DNA from: Rhodococcus sp. 06-235-1A
GTDB lineage: Bacteria > Actinomycetota > Actinomycetes > Mycobacteriales > Mycobacteriaceae
DNA: 64,000 nt
Assembly: GCF_002258785.1 (NCBI RefSeq)
Contig: NZ_NOYI01000012.1
Location: 372,001-436,000 of the forward strand
Direction: 5' to 3'
Shown: positions 42,503-51,222 of the stretch, one piece after another
How positions within the stretch are numbered: the first letter of the stretch is position 1
Layout: each line of letters opens with the position of its first letter
Made by a program: the position numbers and the translations under genes
Notes under the pieces: generated by a model
What the model was told of the DNA's origin: nothing
Seen by the model: the letters and a program-made list of their open reading frames with translations, nothing else
Database searches by the model: none

Positions 42503-43048
42503 ATGTCATCGAGTTCGTGCCGCGGTTCTCCCCTGACCGATCGGCGGCGGGAGCTGATGCGGATACACGCGTGGGTGTGCGCCGACAGTGCGTACGACGA
42601 CATCGAGGAACGCGGAGACGATCCCGTCGACCCGACCGAGTGGTGGAATCTGTTCGATCGGTTGCCGGAATGCACGTACAGCGAGTCCGCCCTGTGGCGG
42701 CGTCAGATGGCCCGATCGTATGACGACCTGGCCGAAGACCTCGACGCCGGCCAGCTTCCCCGTCCTCGCACGATGGCAGAGCAACTGGCGCTCATGATCG
42801 TCATCTTGCACGCCTCGGCTGCGATGTCCGATGCCGAGTACGGCGACGACGTCGCAGCTTTGGCTTCTCACCCGCGAGACGGCGATTGGGATGCCGTGTC
42901 GGACGGTCTGACGGACGACCGTGACGCCGAAGCCTTCTACCACCCCGCCACCGCCATCCGAGGGCTACAGGTCTTCCCCTGCCGCACGTGGTTTACCGCA
43001 AGGGTCGGCGAAGACCCACGCGATCCTCGCCGAGGGTTTCGTCGGTAA
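42503..43048 (+). CDS. conserved hypothetical protein, possibly frameshifted at its N-terminus
   Basis: About 181 residues; the well-formed part begins DRRRELMRIHAWVCADSAYD and includes WWNLFDRLPECTYSESALWR and MAEQLALMIVILHASAAMSD. No domain recognised. Just upstream, an ATG at 42497 (frame +2 relative to this one) reads MGDVIEFVPRFSPD, which looks like the natural N-terminus; a single-base loss near 42534-42540 would explain why the two parts are in different frames. In the present frame the first residues (MSSSSCRGSPLT) are unconvincing. The C-terminal end is arginine-rich and may also be altered. Confidence 0.5.
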   Translation: MSSSSCRGSPLTDRRRELMRIHAWVCADSAYDDIEERGDDPVDPTEWWNLFDRLPECTYSESALWRRQMARSYDDLAEDLDAGQLPRPRTMAEQLALMIVILHASAAMSDAEYGDDVAALASHPRDGDWDAVSDGLTDDRDAEAFYHPATAIRGLQVFPCRTWFTARVGEDPRDPRRGFRR

Positions 43049-43228
43049 CCTGCGCACCCCTCACCCTCGTACTGGGTTCCGTGCCGGCGCATCGGGACCG
43101 CGTGCCCGGCGGCGCGCTTCGCTCCCCTCCATCCACGAGCCAGCGCCCACCTCGGGCCGCGCAGGCATTGTCGGCCGGTAAGATCCCTGCGGGTCCGGGT
43201 CACCTTCCGGCGCGAATCTGGGAGCTTT

Positions 43229-43990
43229 GTGGACATGCCAACGGACACCGAAAACACATACGAGAGCAAGACGGTCCGCGCGGTCCGCGGCCTCGAGTCT
43301 CGAACGATCGAGAAGATGGAAAGCGGAGGCTGGGAGGTTGTCTCTCAGACACCCGGCAGAATCCAGACGGAAATCATGTTCCGACGCCCGGCACCCAGGT
43401 CTCGCCGGGTCCTCTGGATTGTCGGTGGCGGAGTGTTCGCGCTTGCGCTCGCGGTCATCTTCGCCATCGGGATTATTGGCGAAAGGGACACTGATTCAGC
43501 GGAAACTGCCAGTCCTCCGTCGAGTGAGAAAGCTGCACCGAGCGAGCAACCGTCCATCGAAGCGACAGTCGCGGCTCAGGCACCACAGCCGGAGCCCAAT
43601 GACGTTGTTCTTACGCCTGAGAACAGTCCGGAGCTCGCGACTGTGCTCGCATTGACTGACTACTGCTCCCCGGACATCGCGGCGTTCGCGGCGGCTCATC
43701 GTGGTCAGACGATTTCGTTCCCGGGCAGCGTCGGCGACATCGCACCCTACGAGGGTGCAAGCACTAGGTATCTCATCCTGCTCGGCGCGGGCGACTTCAG
43801 CGAAACGTCCGCGCCCGGACCCGCTTTCCAATTCCGGGATGTGAACACCACCGACGATATGCGCTGGGGCGGCTCGGTACCAGACACGATCGTCGTCGGG
43901 ACCAACCTGAGCATCACGGCGAAGGTCGACCGCTACGAGGAGCGATCGTGCCTGTTTCTCCTTGAGCCGGTTGCTACATCCGTTCGCTAG
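43229..43990 (+). CDS. membrane-anchored DUF4839 protein
   Basis: A 253-residue protein. A cytoplasmic N-terminus (about 55 residues, RTIEKMESGGWEVVSQTPGR) is followed by one membrane helix (VLWIVGGGVFALALAVIFAI), a low-complexity Ser/Pro/Glu linker, and a C-terminal DUF4839 domain: DDYCSPDIAAF-like LTDYCSPDIAAFAAAHRGQ, YLILLGAGDFSETSAPGP and FQFRDVNTTDDMRWGGSVPD. Function unknown. GTG at 43229 and ATG at 43235 are both near a GGAG. Stands alone on the plus strand in the accessory region. Confidence 0.72.
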   Translation: MDMPTDTENTYESKTVRAVRGLESRTIEKMESGGWEVVSQTPGRIQTEIMFRRPAPRSRRVLWIVGGGVFALALAVIFAIGIIGERDTDSAETASPPSSEKAAPSEQPSIEATVAAQAPQPEPNDVVLTPENSPELATVLALTDYCSPDIAAFAAAHRGQTISFPGSVGDIAPYEGASTRYLILLGAGDFSETSAPGPAFQFRDVNTTDDMRWGGSVPDTIVVGTNLSITAKVDRYEERSCLFLLEPVATSVR

Positions 43991-44203
43991 CTTCAGTGCG
44001 ATGTCGCCGGTATGGCTTGGCCGTCACAGCGCCGAGCTGGCGTCCAGCATGGTCAGCAGCTAAAGACAGCCAGCGGCAGTACCTCGCTGCGACAGGCGCT
44101 GCGCACCCGAAGATCGTCGTCGAGAACGACGGCGTCTAAATCGCGTTGGATCTCGACGCGTTTGCATGATGTGGAGCCTGAGGGAAAGAGAGCGCCGTCG
44201 GAG
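43991..44203. other. 213-bp spacer, nothing recognised
   Basis: Convergent space between the DUF4839 gene and the DUF4393 gene. No hairpin with a T-run, no repeat and no credible small gene was seen. Confidence 0.4.
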
Positions 44204-45109
44204 CTACTCGATATCAGCTTCCTGCGCTGCGGGAGCAGGCTCGCGTGTACCCGATGCGATCACCACCTCGTGAAACTTCTGCCCAAAGTTAGTCACTTGG
44301 AGAACGCCTTTCTGATAGTCAATACGAGTAAAGCCCTCTGTCTCGTATTGCTTGCGTGAGTCGACCACAATCGGTGTCGTCTCGGCCCATGCGTACAGTG
44401 CCGGGTCGGTCAGAGTGGTGATGTAACTGACGTTTACCAGGCCCAGTCGAATCCAGTTGTCGACATACATCGCGTTGACTGGGACGTGCACTTGACGTCC
44501 CTCTTCCCTCCAATCCAGTACGTGCGTCGCCACATCGCTGAACCCCTGCGCGGTCGGGTCCTCCGCACGCGCCGAATTAAGGTGCACCTCAATGATCGCG
44601 TGAAGAGGGACAGTGAGTATGTCCGCGAGAGCTTTTGCCTCCTCAGTATTCAGTTGTCGAATCACCTCGGCGAATGACGGATGGGCAGTGTCTCGTACTC
44701 GTGCATCCGACGCGGTCGCCAGCAGGTTCAAGTACATCTCTTTGAGCTCTGGCTCCTCCACCGTGTAAGAGATGCCCTGGATGGTCGGTCCTGCAATCGA
44801 CGTTCTCGGAGTGACTACCTGGTCCTCCGGTACGTCGGCCATTCTTGCTGCCATCTCGTCATTGAAGTGATCGTTGAAGTAGTCCTTCTGGATGCCCACT
44901 AGCCGTCCGAGAGGCTGCCAGATCTTCAATCTGATTTGTTGCTTGACCGCCATACGTTTTGCGAGCGAACGTGCTGCGGGGTCGAGATAGCCAGACTCTT
45001 GGGCAGCCTTGAGCAACAGGTCTTTCTCTTTCGAGTCCTCCTCTGTTGCTTTGGCGACAGACTTCGATACCGCCGCGCCGGCCGCAGCTGCGCTTACTGG
45101 ATCGACCAT
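44204..45109 (-). CDS. DUF4393 (Abi-alpha-like) protein, candidate phage-defence gene
   Basis: A 301-residue protein. A small-residue N-terminus VDPVSAAAAGAAVSKSVAKA is followed by the DUF4393 core: PAARSLAKRMAV, a KIWQPLGRLVGIQKDYFNDH helix, DVPEDQVVTPRTSIAGPTIQ, YTVEEPELKEMYLNLLATAS and HPSFAEVIRQLNTEEAKAL. The family includes the abortive-infection alpha group. A C-terminal beta-rich tail ends with an acidic run. The ATG at 45109 is chosen because AGGAG precedes it; the frame is open further upstream without one. Lies alone among hypothetical genes. Confidence 0.72.
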   Translation of the reverse strand: MVDPVSAAAAGAAVSKSVAKATEEDSKEKDLLLKAAQESGYLDPAARSLAKRMAVKQQIRLKIWQPLGRLVGIQKDYFNDHFNDEMAARMADVPEDQVVTPRTSIAGPTIQGISYTVEEPELKEMYLNLLATASDARVRDTAHPSFAEVIRQLNTEEAKALADILTVPLHAIIEVHLNSARAEDPTAQGFSDVATHVLDWREEGRQVHVPVNAMYVDNWIRLGLVNVSYITTLTDPALYAWAETTPIVVDSRKQYETEGFTRIDYQKGVLQVTNFGQKFHEVVIASGTREPAPAAQEADIE

Positions 45110-45217
45110 GCGTATCTCCTGACTGGACCCAAGACTGGGATGTTGGTTCGATGCTAGCGACTTTCGACTGTTGTCCGATCCGACCGTGCCTTCGGCAGTA
45201 GGCACATCGTGCGGGTA

Positions 45218-46279
45218 CTAGTTTCCTCCGTTTGCGTTGCGGTTGATGACGCTGATTTGGACGCAGTCGGAGACTGCTACGCCGAACTCATCTCCTGCAC
45301 TGATGTCGAGAGCTCGTCTGCCATCCGGGAACGATGTTCGCCGGCGCGCGTCACCCGACAGGGAGTAGATGACCCCGTCTCGTTGCGCCCACACGTCCGA
45401 ACTCGACAGTCGTGTCCCGGCACTGTCCATGATGTTGGCTCCGATGTATGCCACATCGCGTTGGCCGTAGACCAGGAACGCGTCTTCGAGATGTTGGTCT
45501 GCTTCGAGGAATGCGGCATCGATCGATGCGATGACGAAGGGGGAAGGGGTGTTGCACGAACTAGGTAGGGGACGTTGTGCGGCGGGTGGGTTTGTCGGTG
45601 CCGCGGAGGACGTTGGCGGGGGTGACGACGTCGTTGTCGCATAGGGCGATTCGATCTGGCTTGCGGTCGTCACCTCGGAGGTGATCCTTCCGTCGGATCT
45701 GGTCCCGGTGCACACGATGGAGTAGCGCTCGGGTGCACCGCTGGATCCATAGAACAGGTCGGAGGTGCCTACGGTTCGGTAGGTGTCACCGTCGACTGTC
45801 GTCGCGTAGCCAGCGATCCCCACCGGTTGAATCGCGGTACTGAAGCGAACCCCGAGAGCGTCCACGCACGCAGCTTCCGCTGCGTCGATCTGCTCGGGGG
45901 AGCCGGCCGCCACTGTGGGTGTCGGTGAAGGCGAGACAGCCTCCGATCGGCCATCGTCCTTGGTGCCGACGACAACCGCGACAACAGCGGCCGCCGAGAG
46001 GACAGCGATGAGTGCTGTTCTGTTGCGGTGCCAGGGCTGCCGCAGTGCCGCTCGGTCCTCGGTGACCACGGTCCCGTTCTCCGCGCTGTTCGATGCTGCG
46101 TCCGGGCTCGGCGAAGAGACTTCCTCGGCAGCGTTGTGTGTCACGGCACCTGCCGTGGCCGGCGAGGTAGGTCGAGAAGGTTGGGACGTCGCCGAAGTCC
46201 ATCGCTGTCCGTCCCACCACCGTAGGTAGTCGTTGCCCTCCGGGTCTCGGTGCCAGCCAGGTGGGGGCGGAGTTGTCAT
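45218..46279 (-). CDS. DUF2510 membrane protein
   Basis: A 353-residue protein. The N-terminal DUF2510 domain reads PPPPGWHRDPEGNDYLRWWD and GQRWT. A Ser/Pro-rich linker leads to one membrane helix (TALIAVLSAAAVVAVVVG), followed by a serine/threonine/proline-rich extracellular part with two paired-cysteine blocks (EAACVDALGVRF...SIVCTGTRS, SSCNTPSPF...SDCVQISV). No enzymatic motif. ATG at 46279; upstream codons in frame are unlikely to be translated. Function unknown. Confidence 0.75.
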   Translation of the reverse strand: MTTPPPPGWHRDPEGNDYLRWWDGQRWTSATSQPSRPTSPATAGAVTHNAAEEVSSPSPDAASNSAENGTVVTEDRAALRQPWHRNRTALIAVLSAAAVVAVVVGTKDDGRSEAVSPSPTPTVAAGSPEQIDAAEAACVDALGVRFSTAIQPVGIAGYATTVDGDTYRTVGTSDLFYGSSGAPERYSIVCTGTRSDGRITSEVTTASQIESPYATTTSSPPPTSSAAPTNPPAAQRPLPSSCNTPSPFVIASIDAAFLEADQHLEDAFLVYGQRDVAYIGANIMDSAGTRLSSSDVWAQRDGVIYSLSGDARRRTSFPDGRRALDISAGDEFGVAVSDCVQISVINRNANGGN

Positions 46280-46640
46280 CGGCAATGCATACCAGACGGT
46301 TCCGTCCATGGCCCTTCGGTCGCCGTCGCGGTTGCCTCCAACTGTGGATCGGACGTGGTCCTCATGTGTGGATGTCCGAGAGTTTCCAGGCCGCTCCGCT
46401 TGATATCAGGCACCCACAAATCGGGCCCGAAATCCACAAACGGGACAACCGCCGTCCGCGCGCCTGTGGTGCGAGCCCCGCTCAAGCGTCTCGGTTTCAC
46501 CGCATGACCAGGTTGTCCCCGTCCCCCGTTAACTGATAGACAGGCTCGATCAACTTCTCGGTCGGTTGTTAGCCGTCTATGCCGTGTTCGATGTCGTCCA
46601 ACACACCGAACCCGTCGCGATCGGTCTTGCACACATACGA
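46280..46640. other. 361-bp stretch without a recognised gene
   Basis: Upstream region of the DUF2510 gene and downstream region of the MFS gene. It has a ten-base palindrome TCGGGCCCGA near 46424 and no credible reading frame, tRNA or long repeat. The promoter of the DUF2510 gene should be in its left part. Confidence 0.4.
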
Positions 46641-46677
46641 CGAAAGCCCCGAAACCACTATGGTTTCGGGGCTTTCG
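46641..46677. terminator. 17-bp perfect hairpin downstream of the MFS gene
   Basis: CGAAAGCCCCGAAACCA (46641-46657) pairs perfectly with 46661-46677 across a CTA loop, 11 bp beyond the stop of the leftward MFS gene. No T-run, yet the strongest stem in this region. Confidence 0.7.
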
Positions 46678-46688
46678 TCACAGATAAC

Positions 46689-47990
46689 TCAGACGTTCAG
46701 ATCCTCGTCTCGACGGTTCTTGATGCGAGAGGTCGCGATGAACGAGATTGCGGCCAGGATCATCAGGTAGATCGAGATCGACATCGAGGTGCCTGTTCCC
46801 TTGAACAGTGCCTCGGAGATCGTGGGAACGAAAGCTCCACCGAGCACCGTGCCGATGGCGTAGCCGATGGATGCGCCGCTGAATCTGACTGCTGCGGGGA
46901 ACATCTCGGCGTACAGAGCCGGCTGCGGACCGTACGACAGCCCGAGTCCGACGGCGAAGAGACCGAGGGCCACGTAGATCCAGTGCAATTCGCCGGTGTC
47001 GACGAGCAGGAAGAACGGGATGGCGCACAACACCATTGCCGCGTTGCCGAGGTTCATGATCGTGGTTCGGGCGTAGCGATCGGACAGATACGCGCCGAGG
47101 AGGGTGAAGATTCCCCACACGATGGCCGCGAACAGGCTGGCCACCAACACGTCCACGCGAGCAAGTCCGTGTTCACGCGTCGAGTACGCCACGATGAATC
47201 CACCGACGATGATGTAGCCGTTGCCGTTGGTGCCGATGAACGACAGCGCAGCCAGCATGACCTGCTTCTTGTTGGTACGCCACAGTGCGCGAACGGGAGT
47301 GTGGTTGCGCTCCTTGCGTTCTGCGAGCTCCTTGAACACCGGAGTCTCCTCGACACGGCGGCGGATGTAGAAGCCGACGAGGATCAGCACGAAGCTGATG
47401 AGGAACGGGATGCGCCAGCCCCAGGCCTCGAACTGCTCCTCACTAAGCAGGCCGGTGCACAGCGCCAGAGTTCCCACCGCGATGAGCATGCCGAGTGGGA
47501 CACCCATCTGGGTTGCTGCGCCGTAAATTCCGCGCTTGCCCTTCGGGGCGTGTTCGACGGCCATCAGTGCCGCGCCGCCCCACTCGCCGCCGGTGGAGAA
47601 TCCTTGCAGGATGCGCAGCAGAATCAGGATGATCGGAGCCCAGATGCCGATGGTCGCGTAGGTCGGCAGCAGTCCCATACCGACCGTGGCAGCACCCATC
47701 AGGGTGAGGGTCGCGATGAGGACCTTCTTGCGACCGATCTTGTCACCGAAGTAGCCGGCGACGATGGCCCCGAGAGGACGGAAGACGAAGCTGATACCGA
47801 TGGTCACGTAGGCGACCAGCTGTCCGGACGAGCCCATGGGCGCGAAGAACAGCTGAGCAAAGATGAGCGACGCAGCCTGCGCGTAGATGAAGAAGTCGTA
47901 CCACTCGACGGTGGTTCCGACCATGCTGGCCATCGCGGCGCGGCGATGCTCACGCGACACCCCGGCGGGCGTCTCGACCTGTGTTGACAT
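46689..47990 (-). CDS. MFS metabolite:H+ symporter (MHS family)
   Basis: A 433-residue, twelve-helix transporter. The MHS-family signatures are GTTVEWYDFFIYAQAASLIF at the N-terminus, FRPLGAIVAGYFGDKIGRKK between helices 2 and 3, LRILQGFSTGGEWGGAALMA and AEMFPAAVRFSGASIGYAIG near helix 10. Such carriers import carboxylates such as shikimate, citrate, benzoate-like acids or proline. It is divergent from an FAD-linked oxidase gene, and a PaaR-type operator lies between them (48125-48138), pointing to uptake of phenylacetate or a related aromatic acid. Confidence 0.88.
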   Translation of the reverse strand: MSTQVETPAGVSREHRRAAMASMVGTTVEWYDFFIYAQAASLIFAQLFFAPMGSSGQLVAYVTIGISFVFRPLGAIVAGYFGDKIGRKKVLIATLTLMGAATVGMGLLPTYATIGIWAPIILILLRILQGFSTGGEWGGAALMAVEHAPKGKRGIYGAATQMGVPLGMLIAVGTLALCTGLLSEEQFEAWGWRIPFLISFVLILVGFYIRRRVEETPVFKELAERKERNHTPVRALWRTNKKQVMLAALSFIGTNGNGYIIVGGFIVAYSTREHGLARVDVLVASLFAAIVWGIFTLLGAYLSDRYARTTIMNLGNAAMVLCAIPFFLLVDTGELHWIYVALGLFAVGLGLSYGPQPALYAEMFPAAVRFSGASIGYAIGTVLGGAFVPTISEALFKGTGTSMSISIYLMILAAISFIATSRIKNRRDEDLNV

Positions 47991-48294
47991 CGACTTGCTC
48001 TCGTTTCGTTCGGGCTCCGGCGCTCCGGCGCTCGGGCATCGAGCGGCCGTTCGGAGTGGGGCGGGGCGGGTTGCGATGGGTGAAGGATGGCGACTACGTG
48101 CAAGCGCAGAATCGGATAAAACTCACCGTCCATTCGGTCGGTAATTACTGTGACCGGCGCCACCGTAGTTTGTCAAGGTGGTCGCGTACATAACAAGGCG
48201 ATGGACGCACTTCGTCGGAAACTACCGACCGGGGGCTCTCGCTTCGTCCGAAACGACGCAGACGCGGGCAGTGACGCCGGTCATACTCGAACTC
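47991..48294. promoter_or_regulatory. divergent promoter region of the MFS and FAD-oxidase genes
   Basis: A 304-bp intergenic region. Apart from the operator-like site at 48125-48138 it has a G-rich stretch (48055-48075) and no gene. The 10 bases CGGTAATTAC beside the operator also follow the paaZ operator at 53589, so the two promoter contexts are related. Confidence 0.6.
48125..48138. promoter_or_regulatory. PaaR-type operator, site 1
   Basis: ACCGTCCATTCGGT, fitting the pattern ACCG-N4-TTCGGT found also at 53575, 54312 and 58016. The flanks match the paaZ site over about 25 bp (CTCACCGT...CGGTCGGTAATTAC). It lies about 135 bp upstream of the MFS start and 157 bp upstream of the oxidase start. 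Confidence 0.75.
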
Positions 48295-49704
48295 ATGGCC
48301 GCACCTACGTCGACTCTCGTTCACCCCTCGCCGGTCATCGACGAACTGATGCGCGCCCTCGGTGCCGACGCGGTGGTGACCGACCCCGACATTCTCGCCA
48401 GTTACCGGCACGACGCCGCAGCTCTGTGCGAATCCGCCCTGCCACTGGTGGCGGTACTGCCGACGACAGAATCGGACGTGCAAGCCATCATGGAGATCGC
48501 GTCGGCACACCGCGTTCCTGTTGTGCCACAGGGAGCATTGACCGGCCTGGCCGGAGCAGCGAACGCCAGCATCGGAGCCATCGCCCTCAATACCCGGCGC
48601 ATGAACAAGATCGTCGAGTTGGACGTCGTCAATCGCACCGCCGTCGTGCAACCCGGTGTCACCAACAAAGAGTTGAAAGATGCTGCCGTGCAGCAGGGAT
48701 TGACGTACCTGCCTGATCCATCCAGCTGGGAGGCGTCGACCATCGGCGGCAACATCGCCACCAACGCCGGCGGCCTGTGCTGCGTCAAATACGGGGTCAC
48801 AGCACGATTCGTTCGTGGGCTGCGCGTCGTACTCGCCGACGGCCGCGCGACGTTCGTCGGTCGACGCACCGTCAAAGGCGTGGCTGGGCTCTCTCTGGCC
48901 GAACTGTTCGTCGGCTCCGAGGGAACGCTCGGCATCATCACCGAGGCCACCGTCGGCCTCGACTTTCCCAGTTCAACTCCGCTGACGATGGCCGCGACCT
49001 TCCCGTCCACTGTCGCTGCAGGAGAGGCAGTGTCGAGGATTCGTGCGGCAGGTATCACCCCGAGCCTGTTCGAGTTGTTGGACCGCACCACCATCGCCGC
49101 TATCGACGCCTACGCCCGGATGGACTTCGGCACCGACGCCGCGGCCGTGCTGATCGCCCAATCCGACATCGGTGACGGTGCAGTGCAGGAGCTCGAGGCT
49201 ATCGCCGCACTGTGCACCGCGGCCGGTGCGACCGATGTGGCCGTTGCCGAGGACGAGGTCGAATCGGAGCAGCTCGTGCAGGCCCGTCGACTGGCGTATC
49301 CGGCACTCGAGCGTCTCGGTTCACCGTTGGTCGACGATGTGTCCGTACCCATTTCGCAACTCGCCACGATGATCGACGAGGTGGGTCGGGTGGCAGACCG
49401 GCTGGGTATCGTCATCGGAGTCGTCGGCCACGCCGGTGACGGGAATATCCATCCGACGGTCATCGTCGACCCCCTCGACCCCTCATCGTTGGCCAAGGCG
49501 CACAGCGCGTTCGACGAGATCGCGGCCTTCGCCCTCTCACTCGGTGGAACCATCACCGGCGAGCACGGGGTGGGTCTGCTCAAGCGGGACCTACTCGAGA
49601 CCGAACTCGATCCGGTCGCAGCAGAACTGCAGCGCGGCATCAAGGAATTGCTGGACCCGCACTACTTGCTCAACCCCGGGAAGGTCCTCACCGCCCGGCC
49701 CTGA
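48295..49704 (+). CDS. FAD-linked oxidase (GlcD/D-2-hydroxyacid dehydrogenase family)
   Basis: A 469-residue flavoprotein of the glycolate oxidase GlcD/D-lactate dehydrogenase type. The FAD-binding part has VAVLPTTESDVQAIMEIASA, VVPQGALTGLAGAANAS, QPGVTNKELKDAAVQQGLTY and the STIGGNIATNAGGLCCVKYG motif, LFVGSEGTLGIITEATVGLD. The C-terminal part has VVGHAGDGNIHPTVIVD and GTITGEHGVGLLKRDLL with the metal/substrate histidines. It should oxidise a D-2-hydroxyacid. PaaR-type operator upstream suggests an aromatic hydroxyacid (mandelate, phenyllactate); inferred. Start ATG 48295 lacks a strong ribosome site. Confidence 0.85.
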   Translation: MAAPTSTLVHPSPVIDELMRALGADAVVTDPDILASYRHDAAALCESALPLVAVLPTTESDVQAIMEIASAHRVPVVPQGALTGLAGAANASIGAIALNTRRMNKIVELDVVNRTAVVQPGVTNKELKDAAVQQGLTYLPDPSSWEASTIGGNIATNAGGLCCVKYGVTARFVRGLRVVLADGRATFVGRRTVKGVAGLSLAELFVGSEGTLGIITEATVGLDFPSSTPLTMAATFPSTVAAGEAVSRIRAAGITPSLFELLDRTTIAAIDAYARMDFGTDAAAVLIAQSDIGDGAVQELEAIAALCTAAGATDVAVAEDEVESEQLVQARRLAYPALERLGSPLVDDVSVPISQLATMIDEVGRVADRLGIVIGVVGHAGDGNIHPTVIVDPLDPSSLAKAHSAFDEIAAFALSLGGTITGEHGVGLLKRDLLETELDPVAAELQRGIKELLDPHYLLNPGKVLTARP

Positions 49705-50797
49705 GCCGGAGCGACATCCACACCAGCAACCGGGTGTCCGCGTCGTCGAGATCGAGACCGAACAACTCCTTGGTACGCCGGAGTCGGTAGCGGAAGGTGT
49801 TGGGGTGCAGGTACAGCGATGCAGCTGCGGCGGCGACGTTGGACTCGTGCGCCAACAACGCCAACACCGTCGCGGCGTACTCGGTACCTTCCGAAGCATC
49901 GCAGGAAAGCATCCGTTCGACGGCAGGCAACGCCAACGACACTTCCGACAGAGCCTTCCCTGCCCTGCGCAGCGTGGCGTGGACTCGGACCTCCTCGAAC
50001 ATGATGGTCGGAGAACCGTCCTCGCAGGCGTCGAGCGCCCACTGCGCATGCACTCGAGCAGTCATCGGGCGCTCGTCCGGTCCACCGAGCGCGAACGTCA
50101 CCGGAATTCCGAGGGCAGATACAGCCCTGCGTCGAACGTGCTCGAATTCGTCTACGGTGAGGGGGATTTCGGAACGCAGCACGAGGAAGGCAGCGCCGTC
50201 GATCACGACAGCACCCGAGTCGAGCTGTTGCCCGAAGGTCAGGTCGAGCATCCCCCGCAGTCGCGACGCGGCGGCGTCCGGCCGGTCCGACTGCACCCGA
50301 GTGGCCAGCACTGTGTACAGCTGCCCATCAGGTGTGACGGCGGCTGGATCGGTCAGTAGTTCACGTGCCCTGGGCTTTTCGACGCCCACAGCCTGCGGTG
50401 ACTGACTCAGCAGCGGTATTGCTTCGGCGGCTGCTCGTAGCAATGCGGCCATCGCGGCCGGCTCGGGCGGCGACACCGCCGCGGTGGGGACGATGCACCA
50501 GATCGAACCGAGATATTCGCCGCCACTGGTTACAGGCACGGCCAGGCGAGGTAGCACCCCGGCTACGGCCACGATCCGCACAGTGGAACTGCGCCGGAAC
50601 TCCTCGTCGGTATGGTGCGCCATGTACTCGGCCGGAACCTGCTTGCCGAGAATTCCGTCGCGCCGCACGTCGTCGATCGGTTGCCCGGGCAGCGACGAGT
50701 AGGCCACGACGTAGCCGGCCGGGTCCATCACCGATACCGCGCCGCCCACAGCAGCCGCCGTGGCGTCGGCCAAGGCAGACAGATCGGCAGTGGTCAT
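49688..50797 (-). CDS. PucR/CdaR-type transcriptional regulator
   Basis: A 369-residue regulator. An N-terminal GAF-like sensor domain (LADATAAAVGGAVSVMDPAG, RLAVPVTSGGEYLGSIWCIV) is followed by a GGDEF-like middle (VTFALGGPDERPMTARVHAQ) and the C-terminal PucR HTH, LLAHESNVAAAAASLYLHPN and TFRYRLRRTKELFGLD. It lies 30 bp downstream of paaI in the paaZ unit and overlaps the convergent oxidase by 17 bp. A role in sensing phenylacetate-pathway compounds is likely but unproven. Confidence 0.86.
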   Translation of the reverse strand: MTTADLSALADATAAAVGGAVSVMDPAGYVVAYSSLPGQPIDDVRRDGILGKQVPAEYMAHHTDEEFRRSSTVRIVAVAGVLPRLAVPVTSGGEYLGSIWCIVPTAAVSPPEPAAMAALLRAAAEAIPLLSQSPQAVGVEKPRARELLTDPAAVTPDGQLYTVLATRVQSDRPDAAASRLRGMLDLTFGQQLDSGAVVIDGAAFLVLRSEIPLTVDEFEHVRRRAVSALGIPVTFALGGPDERPMTARVHAQWALDACEDGSPTIMFEEVRVHATLRRAGKALSEVSLALPAVERMLSCDASEGTEYAATVLALLAHESNVAAAAASLYLHPNTFRYRLRRTKELFGLDLDDADTRLLVWMSLRLRAGR

Positions 50798-50826
50798 CGA
50801 CTCACCGTACTTCCGAGCAGATCCGA

Positions 50827-51222
50827 CTACCTGGCCACGGTGCGACTGTCACCTCGGAATTCGGCGACCAGCTCGTCTCGACACGTCACCGACACGTCGT
50901 AAAGGCCGTTTCGGCCGAACCGGGCACGTTCGACGGCATCGGCAACCAGCACGTCCCCGGCCTTCGTCGGACGGAGATAGCGGATGTCACAGCGGGCCGC
51001 GACGGCCGAGTCCTCGTGGGAGTTGCAGGCCATCGCGAACGTGGTGTCCGCCAACAGGAACACGTAGCCGCCGTGGGTGATGGCGTACCCGTTGACCATG
51101 TCCTCGGTGACGACCATCGACATTCTCGCGTGGCCGGGTGACAGCTCGATCAATTCGATGCCGAGCTTTCGAGACGCGTCATCGACCTCGAACATCTCGC
51201 GTGCAATAGGCGAATCCGTCAC
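50827..51222 (-). CDS. paaI: phenylacetyl-CoA pathway thioesterase PaaI
   Basis: A 131-residue hotdog-fold thioesterase. Key blocks: FEVDDASRKLGIELIELSPG, then VTEDMVNGYAITHGGYVFLL (catalytic Asp/Asn-Gly region with HGG), ADTTFAMACNSHEDSAVAAR and DIRYLRPTKAGDVLVADAVE. It hydrolyses ring-hydroxylated phenylacetyl-CoAs that would otherwise trap CoA. GTG start overlaps the stop of the EthD-like gene by 4 bp (GTGA). Third gene of the paaZ unit. Confidence 0.9.
   Translation of the reverse strand: MTDSPIAREMFEVDDASRKLGIELIELSPGHARMSMVVTEDMVNGYAITHGGYVFLLADTTFAMACNSHEDSAVAARCDIRYLRPTKAGDVLVADAVERARFGRNGLYDVSVTCRDELVAEFRGDSRTVAR

Noticed and set aside
42060-42509. 149-codon minus-strand frame between the HTH gene and the next hypothetical
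   Set aside because: Overlaps the 3' end of the HTH gene and the direct repeat, with no motif; regarded as chance.
46566-47987. 473-codon plus-strand frame
   Set aside because: Antisense to the MFS carrier and of low-complexity Asp/His/Gln/Arg composition typical of antisense high-GC frames.
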